Assembly: GCA_016795485.1 (NCBI GenBank)
Contig: JAEUHM010000040.1
Coordinates: forward strand, 186,001-250,000
DNA: 64,000 nucleotides
Direction: 5' to 3'
Source of the DNA: Verrucomicrobiaceae bacterium
GTDB lineage: Bacteria; Verrucomicrobiota; Verrucomicrobiia; Verrucomicrobiales; Verrucomicrobiaceae
Shown: piece after piece, positions 48,300-56,853 of the stretch
Position numbering within the stretch: the first letter of the stretch is position 1
How the letters are laid out: the number at the start of each line of letters is the position of its first letter
Notes under the pieces: model-generated
Seen by the model: the letters and a program-made list of their open reading frames with translations, nothing else
Told to the model about the DNA's origin: nothing
Database searches by the model: none
Program-made: the position numbers and the translations under genes

Positions 48300-49454
48300 T
48301 CAGGCAGCGTTGTCCTTCTTGTTCTTGCTAGGCTTGTTGGAGCGCGGCGGCGTCTGAGGGGTGCGGGGATCGTCCTTCTCACCCTGATTTCCATCTTGGA
48401 GAATGGTGTCATTGTATAGGGGTTCAGCATCCTGGCTGGGCTTGGATGGCTTGTCCGCATAGGCCTTCTGAGCCTTGTAGAGAGTGAGTCGCTCAGCGAA
48501 CTCTTTGGAAAGTTTATCTCGCTCCTCTGCGGCAATGTCTTTGTCTTCCTCAAGGAGCTTCACGCATCGCTTTTGCCACACGAGGGCCTCGGCGAACTGA
48601 TTATTGCGGGCAAGCGCTGCGGCCATGGTATCGATAATCTCATGCCGCTGTTCGCCGGCATTGACCTCCAGCGCCATGACTGCCGCTTTTGCGAGTTCCG
48701 CCGCCTCTTCTCCGCGGTGATACTTGGGGTCTGGGCACGTGGCAAGGAACCATGCGAGGTCATTCATAGCCCAGGGATCTTCTGAGATGCGAGCAGCGCG
48801 CTGATACCAAGCTTGGCAACGCTCATAGTCGAGCGGAACTCCATTTCCAGTGTAGTAGAGGTAAGCGAGTTGGCGCTGAGCGTACGGGTTGTCTTGCTTG
48901 GCAGCTTTCAGGAACCAGAGTGCAGCTTTGGCCGCGTTCTTGTCCACACCGTCACCCTGGACCAGTTTGGAGGCATAAAGCGTTTGAGCAGGCGCATAGC
49001 CTAACGAAGCACCGGCTTTGGCCAAGTCAGTAGCCTTAACCGGATCTTTTTTCACTCCCCGACCATTTTGATACAATAGCGCGAGTCTGAACATGGCGTC
49101 TTTCTCTTCCTTATCGACTGCCTTCTGATACCAGACTGCCGCCTTGGCCGGATCTTCTTCCACACCTTCTCCTTGGTCGTAAAGCGACCCGAGGACGTTC
49201 ATGGCCTTCACATGCCCTGAGTTGGCAGCCTTCTCCAGCCATTTGGCGCCTTCTACTGCATTCTTTTTGAGTCCCTCGCCCAACGTGAGCCTCAGTCCGA
49301 GCTGAAACTGAGCTTCCGCGTCTCCACTCTGCGCCATTTGTCGCAAGCCCGAATCATCGACACCAAACTGATCAAACTGGGCAAATGCTGTCGAGAAAGC
49401 ACCCCCAAACACAGCGACAAGGAGGCAGAAGGCTTGAGTGAAACGGTTCATCAT
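48300..49454 (-). CDS. Exported Sel1-repeat protein
   Basis: A 384-residue protein with signal peptide (MMNRFTQAFCLLVAVFGGAFS) and about five Sel1 repeats between residues 40 and 220, for example AEAQFQLGLRLTLGEGLKK, KAMNVLGSLYDQGEGVEED and DAMFRLALLYQNGRGVKKD. A helical region follows and then a charged, Pro/Lys/Asn-rich tail (SKPSQDAEPLYND, KPSKNKKDNAA). Sel1 repeats bind other proteins. The start is one of two adjacent ATGs at 49454 and 49451. It probably forms an operon with the sugar-binding protein downstream (3 bases). Confidence 0.85.
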   Translation of the reverse strand: MMNRFTQAFCLLVAVFGGAFSTAFAQFDQFGVDDSGLRQMAQSGDAEAQFQLGLRLTLGEGLKKNAVEGAKWLEKAANSGHVKAMNVLGSLYDQGEGVEEDPAKAAVWYQKAVDKEEKDAMFRLALLYQNGRGVKKDPVKATDLAKAGASLGYAPAQTLYASKLVQGDGVDKNAAKAALWFLKAAKQDNPYAQRQLAYLYYTGNGVPLDYERCQAWYQRAARISEDPWAMNDLAWFLATCPDPKYHRGEEAAELAKAAVMALEVNAGEQRHEIIDTMAAALARNNQFAEALVWQKRCVKLLEEDKDIAAEERDKLSKEFAERLTLYKAQKAYADKPSKPSQDAEPLYNDTILQDGNQGEKDDPRTPQTPPRSNKPSKNKKDNAA

Positions 49455-49530
49455 ATAAAACCTAAACGTCTGTCGCCGCGCGTTCCAACGCAAAAACCAA
49501 ACTTAGGGCAACTGTGCGGCGGAAAGATGT

Positions 49531-49563
49531 ACAAAAAGAAAGCCCGTGGGGGCACCACGGGCT
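49531..49563 (-). terminator. Rho-independent terminator of rpsU
   Basis: AGCCCGTGG (49541-49549) pairs perfectly with CCACGGGCT (49555-49563) around a 5-base loop. Read on the minus strand the stem is followed by TTTCTTTTTG. It lies 22 bases after the rpsU stop and separates it from the Sel1-repeat gene. Confidence 0.88.
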
Positions 49564-49585
49564 AAAACTCAAAACGGCTGCCGGA

Positions 49586-49819
49586 CTACTCCGCAGTTGG
49601 AGCGCCTTCAGCGGGAGCAGGCTTATTTGCCACGTAACGGAAGCGAATCTTGCCACGCTTAGCAGTGGCGCGGGCCTTACGGCGAGTACGCTCTTTCGGA
49701 GTTTCGTGGGCGCGCAGGCGGCGGACTTCCTCAAGGATGCCTTCCATCTCAAGCTTGGTTTTAAGACGCTTCAGAGCACGGTCAACGGGCTCACCTTTGC
49801 GGACGGAAACTTCGGGCAT
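49586..49819 (-). CDS. rpsU: 30S ribosomal protein S21
   Basis: A 77-residue basic protein of the small ribosomal subunit. MPEVSVRKGEPVDRALKRL and GILEEVRRLRAHETPKERT match the S21 family. The C-terminal tail (ANKPAPAEGAPTAE) is a short Ala/Pro-rich extension. A strong terminator follows, so it is probably transcribed alone. Confidence 0.95.
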   Translation of the reverse strand: MPEVSVRKGEPVDRALKRLKTKLEMEGILEEVRRLRAHETPKERTRRKARATAKRGKIRFRYVANKPAPAEGAPTAE

Positions 49820-49983
49820 ACTGCTGTAGCTGGCTAAATGGGGTTAGAAAAAGGGCGCAGAGGCTAAACCGACCTCTCGAATAGTCAACATTGAACTTTT
49901 TAGCGCCAGATGATTCTAAATATGGTATTTTTAGAAAATCCTTTTGATTTAACCTGGGATTGCTTTAGATTACTTAATTATTT

Positions 49984-50973
49984 ATGTTTACCCCGCGATT
50001 TCTACCTCGAACCAGAGGGCTAGGATTGGCCACTGCCCATCTCGTGGTCCTGGGTCTCGCCGCTTTCTTCACAGGAAGCAGCGCAAAGGCCGATTCCACT
50101 ACGGGCGTTGTCGGCTTTTACCCTGTGTCCCTGCCATCAGGGAACTCCGCTTGGGTATGTGGCTTGGTGACTCAAGAAGCGTTCGTGGGTGCCCCCACAA
50201 CTGTAACTTCGGACGTTAACGGGAAAGCTGTAGTGACCTTCTCCGACGTCGATTGGGCAGTTGGAACATTTCCTCTTCACTATGCGGAGCCGCAATCTGG
50301 GATCTGCCAAGGCTTGGCCATAGACATTCTGTCCCACACTGCCAACTCCATCACTCTCGATACAACCCCCGCCGCAGCAGGTTTGTCGACATCGGTCGTT
50401 CTGACAGTGAGAAAGCACGCAACCATCGGTGGATTACTGCCCACCAGCGGAGGGTTAACGCCTTTCTCCGACAGTATCAGCATCATCAACTCCAGCGGGC
50501 TGCAGCAGACTTATTACTTCAACAACATTGCGGGTTACTGGATCACAGGAGCGAACGTCAACAGCACCAATGCGGTGATCCGACCAGGTCAAGGGATGAT
50601 CATCCAGGTAAATACCGCCAAGACTCTCATGCTGGGCACCGGAGAGGTCTGCCACGTGAAATCAACCCCGTCGAAGACTCGGGCTTATCCAGGTGTGCCG
50701 AACATCCTTGGACCCATCAATCCTTTGGGAAATAACACCACCCTCGGAGCACTTGGCGTCCGCACTTCCCTTCTGGCCTGGAGCGATACGCTTGTGACTC
50801 TGGCACCTGGCTCGCTGCTTCAGACCGGACTATACGTCAACACAGGGTCTTACTTGATGAGCAGTCTGGGACAGAACGGTGAGGGGCACACCTTACCAGC
50901 AGGATCAGGTGTGGTGATCGGTGTGAACGCTGCCAAAAACATTTCGCTCAGCCCAGTGACAGTAAGCCCATGA
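49984..50973 (+). CDS. Exported TIGR02597-like protein
   Basis: A 329-residue exported beta-rich protein. The signal peptide spans about residues 15-37 (LGLATAHLVVLGLAAFF). TTGVVGFYPVSLPSGNSAW near the start, the YWITGANVNSTNAVIRPGQG segment and the repeated DTLVTLAPGS block are what I expect for TIGR02597, a family found mainly in Verrucomicrobia and of unknown function. It heads four plus-strand genes for surface proteins. The 60 bases upstream are very AT-rich, unlike neighbouring DNA, and probably hold its promoter. Its TGA overlaps an ATG of the next frame. Confidence 0.72.
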   Translation: MFTPRFLPRTRGLGLATAHLVVLGLAAFFTGSSAKADSTTGVVGFYPVSLPSGNSAWVCGLVTQEAFVGAPTTVTSDVNGKAVVTFSDVDWAVGTFPLHYAEPQSGICQGLAIDILSHTANSITLDTTPAAAGLSTSVVLTVRKHATIGGLLPTSGGLTPFSDSISIINSSGLQQTYYFNNIAGYWITGANVNSTNAVIRPGQGMIIQVNTAKTLMLGTGEVCHVKSTPSKTRAYPGVPNILGPINPLGNNTTLGALGVRTSLLAWSDTLVTLAPGSLLQTGLYVNTGSYLMSSLGQNGEGHTLPAGSGVVIGVNAAKNISLSPVTVSP

Positions 50974-50984
50974 CTCCCGAGATC

Positions 50985-51944
50985 ATGAAAACTTCTATTT
51001 CCTCATTCATCGCGGCTGTGGGCCTTTTCGTTTGCCACCCAGTTTCTGGCGGGACCGTGACACTATCTAGCGCGGGTGGTAGCCAATTTGCCAACAAGTC
51101 CGGGAACACCCTCGAGAGCGGAGCGCTGGTGCGCGTGGGCACATTCGATCTGCCATCAGCCACAAGAGAAGCGACATTGTCGACCACCAAGGACTATCAC
51201 CAACTCAAGGCGTGGTTTCGTCCCCTGGGAGAGGGTCTAGTTGGCAGAGGGAGCGTCCTCCAAGCTGGAACGACAGGAACAAGCTCAGGCTTGCGAATCA
51301 ATGACCTGCCTGGAGACGGCGGAGTATTTGGAACGATTCAGAGCATCAATGAAACTCAATTGCCTGTGGGAACGCAGTTGTTTGTCTGGGTTTTCAACCA
51401 AAGCACGCCGGAGGCCTCCGACCAATGGGGCATCTTCACGGCAGACACATGGACAGCGCCTCCATCACTAGGGAACAATACCCTTTCTACCGCATCTACA
51501 GTGCGTGCTCTCCATGGGACCTCGGCTCTCAATCAACTGCAACTAAAGGCCATCCCACCAACATTCGCCAACTGGGCATGGAAAACTTGGCCTAACCATG
51601 CGAATCCAGAACAAACTTCTCACTCCGCCGATAACGATGGCGATCATATCCCCAATCTCGCCGAATATGCCTGGGGTCTGAATGCTGCGGGACGGGATAC
51701 ACCCCGAAGTTCAGTGAATCCATCTTCGGTGCCCGGCCAAGGCGCCTCGTTCTCATTCGATGTGCCCAAGCAGCGGCCCGACGTGGTTGTATCCGTTGAA
51801 AGATCGGTCGACCTCCAGACCTGGGTGCCTGCCGCTTCTGTAGTCACGTCATCAAATGCCGAGTTTGACACCCATACCTGCACCGCAGCCGCTGGAACCA
51901 AATGCTTCTGGCGGGTCATTTTCACATCCGCAGCAAACAATTAA
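50985..51944 (+). CDS. Exported surface protein with the same N-terminal domain as its PEP-CTERM neighbour
   Basis: A 319-residue protein from the ATG at 50985 (MKTSISSFIAAVGLFVCHP); an ATG at 50970 overlapping the previous stop is an alternative. Residues 20-180 align with the next gene product: both have RVG-F-L, a PLGEG/PLAEG turn, Q-AG, and a VWVFNQSTPEASDQWGIF-like block. After it comes a calcium-site-like DNDGDHIPNLAEYAWGLN and a C-terminal beta module with SVERSVDLQTWVPA and FWRVIF. It lacks the PEP-CTERM tail. Function unknown. Confidence 0.78.
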   Translation: MKTSISSFIAAVGLFVCHPVSGGTVTLSSAGGSQFANKSGNTLESGALVRVGTFDLPSATREATLSTTKDYHQLKAWFRPLGEGLVGRGSVLQAGTTGTSSGLRINDLPGDGGVFGTIQSINETQLPVGTQLFVWVFNQSTPEASDQWGIFTADTWTAPPSLGNNTLSTASTVRALHGTSALNQLQLKAIPPTFANWAWKTWPNHANPEQTSHSADNDGDHIPNLAEYAWGLNAAGRDTPRSSVNPSSVPGQGASFSFDVPKQRPDVVVSVERSVDLQTWVPAASVVTSSNAEFDTHTCTAAAGTKCFWRVIFTSAANN

Positions 51945-51957
51945 CACGCCACACGCT

Positions 51958-52632
51958 ATGAGAACTATCCCAAGTCTTCTTTCAATACTCCTACTGGCAT
52001 GTGGTCTGTGCCAGCGCGCCGAAGCAGCCACGGTGAGTATTGCCGTCAATAGCAACGGAGGCTTCATGTATACAACCAGTTCAGGTCAGGCACTCGCCTT
52101 TGGTTCCACGGTGCGAGTAGGTTACTTTAACTTGTCAGACTCTGCTGTTCTGAGCACTCTACAGACTTCCAACAACTTCCTGGAGGTAAATGCCCTGTTC
52201 AAGCCCCTGGCCGAAGGCATTGCTGACGCTGGGCAAGTAAGTCAGGCAGGCAACTCCAGCCAGACGCTATTCATCAACGATATTGGGAGCACTGGACACA
52301 TTTTTGGTGCGATTACTAACGCTCAGGACGACTACATTCCAGAAGACGCCCGACTCTCAGTGTGGGTGTTCAACGACTCCTCACCAGAGAAAGCGACCGA
52401 ATGGGGAATCTTCAGTGCGGCTTCAGGCTGGGAATACCCACCATCGCTTGGGACAGCATCCGTCAGCACCATGGCAATCCAGAGTGAGAGCGAGGCTATT
52501 CGCGGCAGATACGACAGCGGCACTCAGCAGCTTCAACTGGCCCAAATCTCAGTAGTGCCAGAGCCCAGCTCGCTCTTGTTGCTCACTGGGACGTTAGCTT
52601 TAGTCACCCGCCGCCGCAGAAAGGAATCCTGA
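51958..52632 (+). CDS. PEP-CTERM sorted surface protein
   Basis: A 224-residue exported protein (signal MRTIPSLLSILLLACGLCQ). It ends with a PEP-CTERM sorting signal: VVPEPSSLLLLTG, a hydrophobic helix and the basic end RRRRKES. Such proteins are processed by an exosortase and usually reach the surface or extracellular matrix. Its main domain is a homologue of the N-terminal domain of the upstream protein. It starts 13 bases after that gene and ends 3 bases before the haloperoxidase-like gene. No exosortase gene is in the window. Confidence 0.85.
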   Translation: MRTIPSLLSILLLACGLCQRAEAATVSIAVNSNGGFMYTTSSGQALAFGSTVRVGYFNLSDSAVLSTLQTSNNFLEVNALFKPLAEGIADAGQVSQAGNSSQTLFINDIGSTGHIFGAITNAQDDYIPEDARLSVWVFNDSSPEKATEWGIFSAASGWEYPPSLGTASVSTMAIQSESEAIRGRYDSGTQQLQLAQISVVPEPSSLLLLTGTLALVTRRRRKES

Positions 52633-52635
52633 GCC

Positions 52636-55600
52636 ATGAGCCGCTTCCTAGCTCTTCTCTTTCTTGCCGGAAGTCTAGCACCAGCTCTCCAGGGTCAGCA
52701 GTCTGTCGCCCGCACCTGGAATGAGCGTCTGCTGGGTGCTATCCGGTTAGATGTGCCTAACCCGCCGGGTCATGCGCGCAACCTACACCATACTGCCATA
52801 GCCATGTACAACGCATGGGCGGCATATGACTCCACCGCAGTGGGGTATATCTTCAACGAGAAAGTCAGCCCACTCCCGCCCGACATCGAAGCTGCTCGCC
52901 ATGAAGCCATCAGCTATGCTGCCTACCGCGTCATTCGTGCAAGGTTTCTCTCCAGCGTGGGTGCAGCCACCACGCTCCCAGCTTTGGACAACCAGCTAGT
53001 CAGCCTTGGCTATAATGTGACCATCGCACAAGATGCTGTGACTAACGGCACTTCACCGGCTGAAGTAGGACGCCGCATCGGCCAGATGATACTCACCTGG
53101 GGCACCACGGACGGCTTCTCTGGCACCACCTACCCCCAAGCCTACAATAGCGCCGTCAATCCTAACATGGCGGTGCCACTTCCGGCACTTGGTACTAACC
53201 TCGCGTTTCAAATCAATATGCCGCTTGGCTTTGGGATTCCGACAGGGACGAATCCAAACTTTTGGCAACCGCTGGCCATGTCTACGAGTGTCAGCCAGAA
53301 TGGCCTGCCCCTTCCGGGTGGACCTCAAGGATTCGTCGGTGTCCAAGGCTTAAGTACCAAAGCCTTTGCCCTCACACGGTCAGACCCCACCAAGCCCTGG
53401 CTTGATCCTTTTGGTGGTCCATCAAAACTCGGCACCGCCACTGACGCAGCCTACAAAGACAACTTCATGGATGTCCTTCGCAAAAGCGCCAGGCTCAATG
53501 ACCAAACCGTGATCGATATCTCCCCGGCGAGTATCGGGAACAATCCCCTCGGTGAGGACACCGGCACTGGCTTTGCCACCAATCCAGTTACATCGGGCAC
53601 TTATGCACCCAACCCGGCCAAAGTCGGTGACTACGTGCGAGTTCTGGCAGAGTACTGGGCAGATGGCCCGCACAGCGAGACACCTCCAGGCCACTGGCAT
53701 GTGATGGCAAACGAAGTTGCGGACATGCCTGCACTGAACAAGCGCATTGGCGGCACTGGTCCCACGGTTACCCCTTTGGAGTGGGACGTGAAGACTTACC
53801 TAGCACTCTCCAGCGCCACGCATGATGCAGCGTGTGCGGCATGGAGCTTAAAGCGCTACTACTCAGGCACACGCCCGATTACTGCCATTCGCTACATGTG
53901 CAGCAAAGGCCAGTCTAGCAATCCAGCTGGGCCATCCTACGATGTCGAAGGCATCCCGCTGGAAACCGATGTGGTGGAAGTGATCACGGCCACAACGGCT
54001 GCTCCGGGCGGCAAGCATGAACTCATCTGGGACGTGGCTAACGGGGGGCAACGGCCGGGAGTAGACTATATTGGCATGATAGCGGTGAAGTCATGGCCAG
54101 GAGAGCACCCGAGCAACCAGCCTGCCCCGTCCATCGCCACCAACCAATCCATGGTTCAATGGATGCTGGGCAAGGACTGGCTGCCGTTTCAGCGCAAAAC
54201 CTTCAATACACCAGCTTTCCCCGGCTACGTGTCAGGTCACTCCACTTTCTCCCGCGCCGCAGCAGAAGTCCTCACTCTTATCACTGGCAGCCCTTACTTC
54301 CCCAATGGCTTCCATCATCACACCGTCGATGCTGAGTCACTTCAGATCGACTTAGGCCCGAATGACCCCGTGGACCTCCAGTGGGCAACCTACTACGATG
54401 CCGCAGATCAGGCTGGCCAAAGCCGCCGCTGGGGAGGCATTCACCCGTATGAGGACGATTTCCACGGACGCGTCATTGGTTCCACCGCAGGACTTTCCGC
54501 CTACCAAAAGGCGCAGAAGTATTGGAACGCATCCATTCAAAATGAAGCCATCCAGCCAAGCGTAACCTATGATGCGGCCGGTAACGCGGTGATCTCGTTC
54601 CCTGCTACTCTCGGCAAACTTTATCGGATTCAAAAATCTACAAACCTCTCGTCGTGGTCGCCAACTGGTTACGGCATCGTTGCTAACCGTACCACCGAGT
54701 CTTACACAGACGTGGGTCCATCTGCGGGCACATTCTATCAGGTGATTGAGTCCACACCCTCCGCGGCTCGAGTCTGGAATGAGCAACTCATGGAAGCCAT
54801 CCGGCTCAATGTGCCGAACCCACCCGCTCACGCTCGCAATCTATTTCACACCGCGGCTGCGATGTATGACGCTTGGGCTGCCTACGATCCCGTGGCGGTG
54901 GGTTACATGCGGAATGAAAAAGTCAGCCCGCTGCCGCCCGACGTTGAGTCAGCGCGGCATGAAGCTGTAAGCTATGCAGCGTACCGCATTCTGCGTGCTC
55001 GTTTTGCTTCGGGTGCGGGCAGTGGAACCACCCTGCCGGCACTGGACGCTCAAATGACGCAGTTCGGGTACTCGCCCTCTATCGGGCAAGCGGCCTTGAC
55101 CAATGACCCCTCCCCCGCAGAACTGGGCAAACGCATCGGACAGGCGATTCTCAACTGGGGTAGCACGGATGGATTTTCCAACGTCAATTACCCCCAGCCC
55201 TACAACTCTTTGGTGAACCCGAACATGGACTACCCATTGAGTGTCCTTGGCACCAACCTAGCCTTCCAAGGCTTTATGCCGCTCGGATACGGCATTCCAG
55301 AAGAGACCCATCCAAACTTTTGGCAACCACTTGACCTCTCTACAAGCGTTGCACAAAACGGACTCCCCCTACCGGGTGGACCTCAAACCTTCGTTGGCGT
55401 CCAGGGACTCTCCACATTCCCATTCAGCCTCACACGCACGGATCCTACCAAACCTTGGCTCGATCCATTTGGTGGCCCGTCCAAACTCTCCACTCCCGGT
55501 AATCCGAGTACCACGGACGAAGACTATAAGCAGCAAGCTCTCGGCGTTCTCCGGGCTAGCAGCCAACTGAACGACAACACGCTCATCGATATCTCTCCTG

Positions 55601-56844
55601 GTGCCATTGGCAATAATCCCCTTGCACAAGACAGCGGCACCGGCTTTCCAACCAACCCCATCACAGGTGGAGCCTATGCGGCCAACATGGTCAAAAGAGG
55701 AGACTACAGCCGCGTGCTAGCAGAGTTTTGGGCAGATGGTCCAAAATCCGAGACACCTCCCGGTCACTGGCACGTCCTAGCCAATCAAATATCCGATCAC
55801 CCACTCACTCAGAAACGGATTGGTGGTACAGGACCCGTCGTTAGTGACTTGGAGTGGGATGTGAAGACGTACTTTGGACTTTCTGCTGCCACTCACGATG
55901 CAGCGTGTGCCGCTTGGTCGCTCAAGCGCTACTACTCAGGACCTCGGCCGATAACGATGATTCGCTACATGGGTAGCAAAGGCCAATCATCTCAACCCGC
56001 AGGACCTTCCTATCACACTCAGGGCCTGCTTTTAGAGCCCGGTGTGGTGGAAGTCATCACCTCAGCCAGTGTCGCAGCGCACCACGCTCAGATCTGGGAT
56101 GTTGCGCTCAACGACTATGCTCCGGGAGGAGATTATCTTGGCCAAATCGCCGTTTACTCGTGGCCGGGCGAGCACCCTAGCAATCCGCCACAGCAACTGC
56201 CTCCAGTAGCAGCCACCCACCAGAGCACCGTGCGCTGGATGCTCGCCAAAGACTGGCTGCCCTTCCAGCGCAAAACCTTCAACACTCCTGCTTTCCCAGG
56301 CTACGTCTCAGGCCACTCCACATTCTCACGAGCTGCTGCCGAGGCCCTCACTCGCCACACTGGCACCCCATACTTCCCAGGAGGTTTCGGTTATCACAGT
56401 TTCTCCGCCAACTCACTTCAAATGGACCTCGGCCCAAGCACCAACGTCCAACTCCAATGGTGCACCTACTACGATGCAGCTGATCAAGCGGGTCAATCTC
56501 GGCGGTTTGGCGGCATTCATCCGAGCGAAGATGACTTTGACGGACGCTACATAGGGTCCATAGCCGGTGTCTCAGCTTATACCCTGGCCCATAGGTATTG
56601 GACGGGTGAAATCATGACCGAGAGCGTGCAGCCGCAATTGGTAATGCTTGGCGGCGGGCAAGTCCAAGTCCGCACCTCTGCCCGCCGTGGCCTCTATTAT
56701 CAGTGGGAATACACCACCGACCTCCAAACCTGGATTCCGATGTCCGGCAGCACTCAAGCCACCGACACCACACTCACCATCACGGACACCCCACCAGCCA
56801 ACCAACGCCGCTTCTACCGCGCCCGCTGGGTAGCTGCTCCGTAG
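52636..56844 (+). CDS. Tandem-duplicated vanadium haloperoxidase / PAP2-like exported protein
   Basis: A 1402-residue exported protein (signal MSRFLALLFLAGSLAPALQ) made of two homologous halves of about 700 residues. Each half begins ARTWNERLLGAIRLDVPNPP-like sequence. Each half carries the three anion-binding motifs of vanadium haloperoxidases and acid phosphatases: KRYYSGTRP or KRYYSGPRP (KX6RP), GYVSGHSTF (SGH) and SRRWGGIHPYED or SRRFGGIHPSED (SRX5HX3D). So both halves could be active. Each half ends in a beta module with a DLQTW or NLSSW motif and FYQV/FYRA. Reaction (halide oxidation or dephosphorylation) not decidable from sequence. Confidence 0.88.
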   Translation: MSRFLALLFLAGSLAPALQGQQSVARTWNERLLGAIRLDVPNPPGHARNLHHTAIAMYNAWAAYDSTAVGYIFNEKVSPLPPDIEAARHEAISYAAYRVIRARFLSSVGAATTLPALDNQLVSLGYNVTIAQDAVTNGTSPAEVGRRIGQMILTWGTTDGFSGTTYPQAYNSAVNPNMAVPLPALGTNLAFQINMPLGFGIPTGTNPNFWQPLAMSTSVSQNGLPLPGGPQGFVGVQGLSTKAFALTRSDPTKPWLDPFGGPSKLGTATDAAYKDNFMDVLRKSARLNDQTVIDISPASIGNNPLGEDTGTGFATNPVTSGTYAPNPAKVGDYVRVLAEYWADGPHSETPPGHWHVMANEVADMPALNKRIGGTGPTVTPLEWDVKTYLALSSATHDAACAAWSLKRYYSGTRPITAIRYMCSKGQSSNPAGPSYDVEGIPLETDVVEVITATTAAPGGKHELIWDVANGGQRPGVDYIGMIAVKSWPGEHPSNQPAPSIATNQSMVQWMLGKDWLPFQRKTFNTPAFPGYVSGHSTFSRAAAEVLTLITGSPYFPNGFHHHTVDAESLQIDLGPNDPVDLQWATYYDAADQAGQSRRWGGIHPYEDDFHGRVIGSTAGLSAYQKAQKYWNASIQNEAIQPSVTYDAAGNAVISFPATLGKLYRIQKSTNLSSWSPTGYGIVANRTTESYTDVGPSAGTFYQVIESTPSAARVWNEQLMEAIRLNVPNPPAHARNLFHTAAAMYDAWAAYDPVAVGYMRNEKVSPLPPDVESARHEAVSYAAYRILRARFASGAGSGTTLPALDAQMTQFGYSPSIGQAALTNDPSPAELGKRIGQAILNWGSTDGFSNVNYPQPYNSLVNPNMDYPLSVLGTNLAFQGFMPLGYGIPEETHPNFWQPLDLSTSVAQNGLPLPGGPQTFVGVQGLSTFPFSLTRTDPTKPWLDPFGGPSKLSTPGNPSTTDEDYKQQALGVLRASSQLNDNTLIDISPGAIGNNPLAQDSGTGFPTNPITGGAYAANMVKRGDYSRVLAEFWADGPKSETPPGHWHVLANQISDHPLTQKRIGGTGPVVSDLEWDVKTYFGLSAATHDAACAAWSLKRYYSGPRPITMIRYMGSKGQSSQPAGPSYHTQGLLLEPGVVEVITSASVAAHHAQIWDVALNDYAPGGDYLGQIAVYSWPGEHPSNPPQQLPPVAATHQSTVRWMLAKDWLPFQRKTFNTPAFPGYVSGHSTFSRAAAEALTRHTGTPYFPGGFGYHSFSANSLQMDLGPSTNVQLQWCTYYDAADQAGQSRRFGGIHPSEDDFDGRYIGSIAGVSAYTLAHRYWTGEIMTESVQPQLVMLGGGQVQVRTSARRGLYYQWEYTTDLQTWIPMSGSTQATDTTLTITDTPPANQRRFYRARWVAAP

Positions 56845-56853
56845 AGGAGGGAG

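Noticed and set aside
49870-49983. A defined sigma-70 promoter before the TIGR02597-like gene
   Set aside because: The region is AT-rich and several weak hexamer pairs exist, but none has both good sequence and good spacing.
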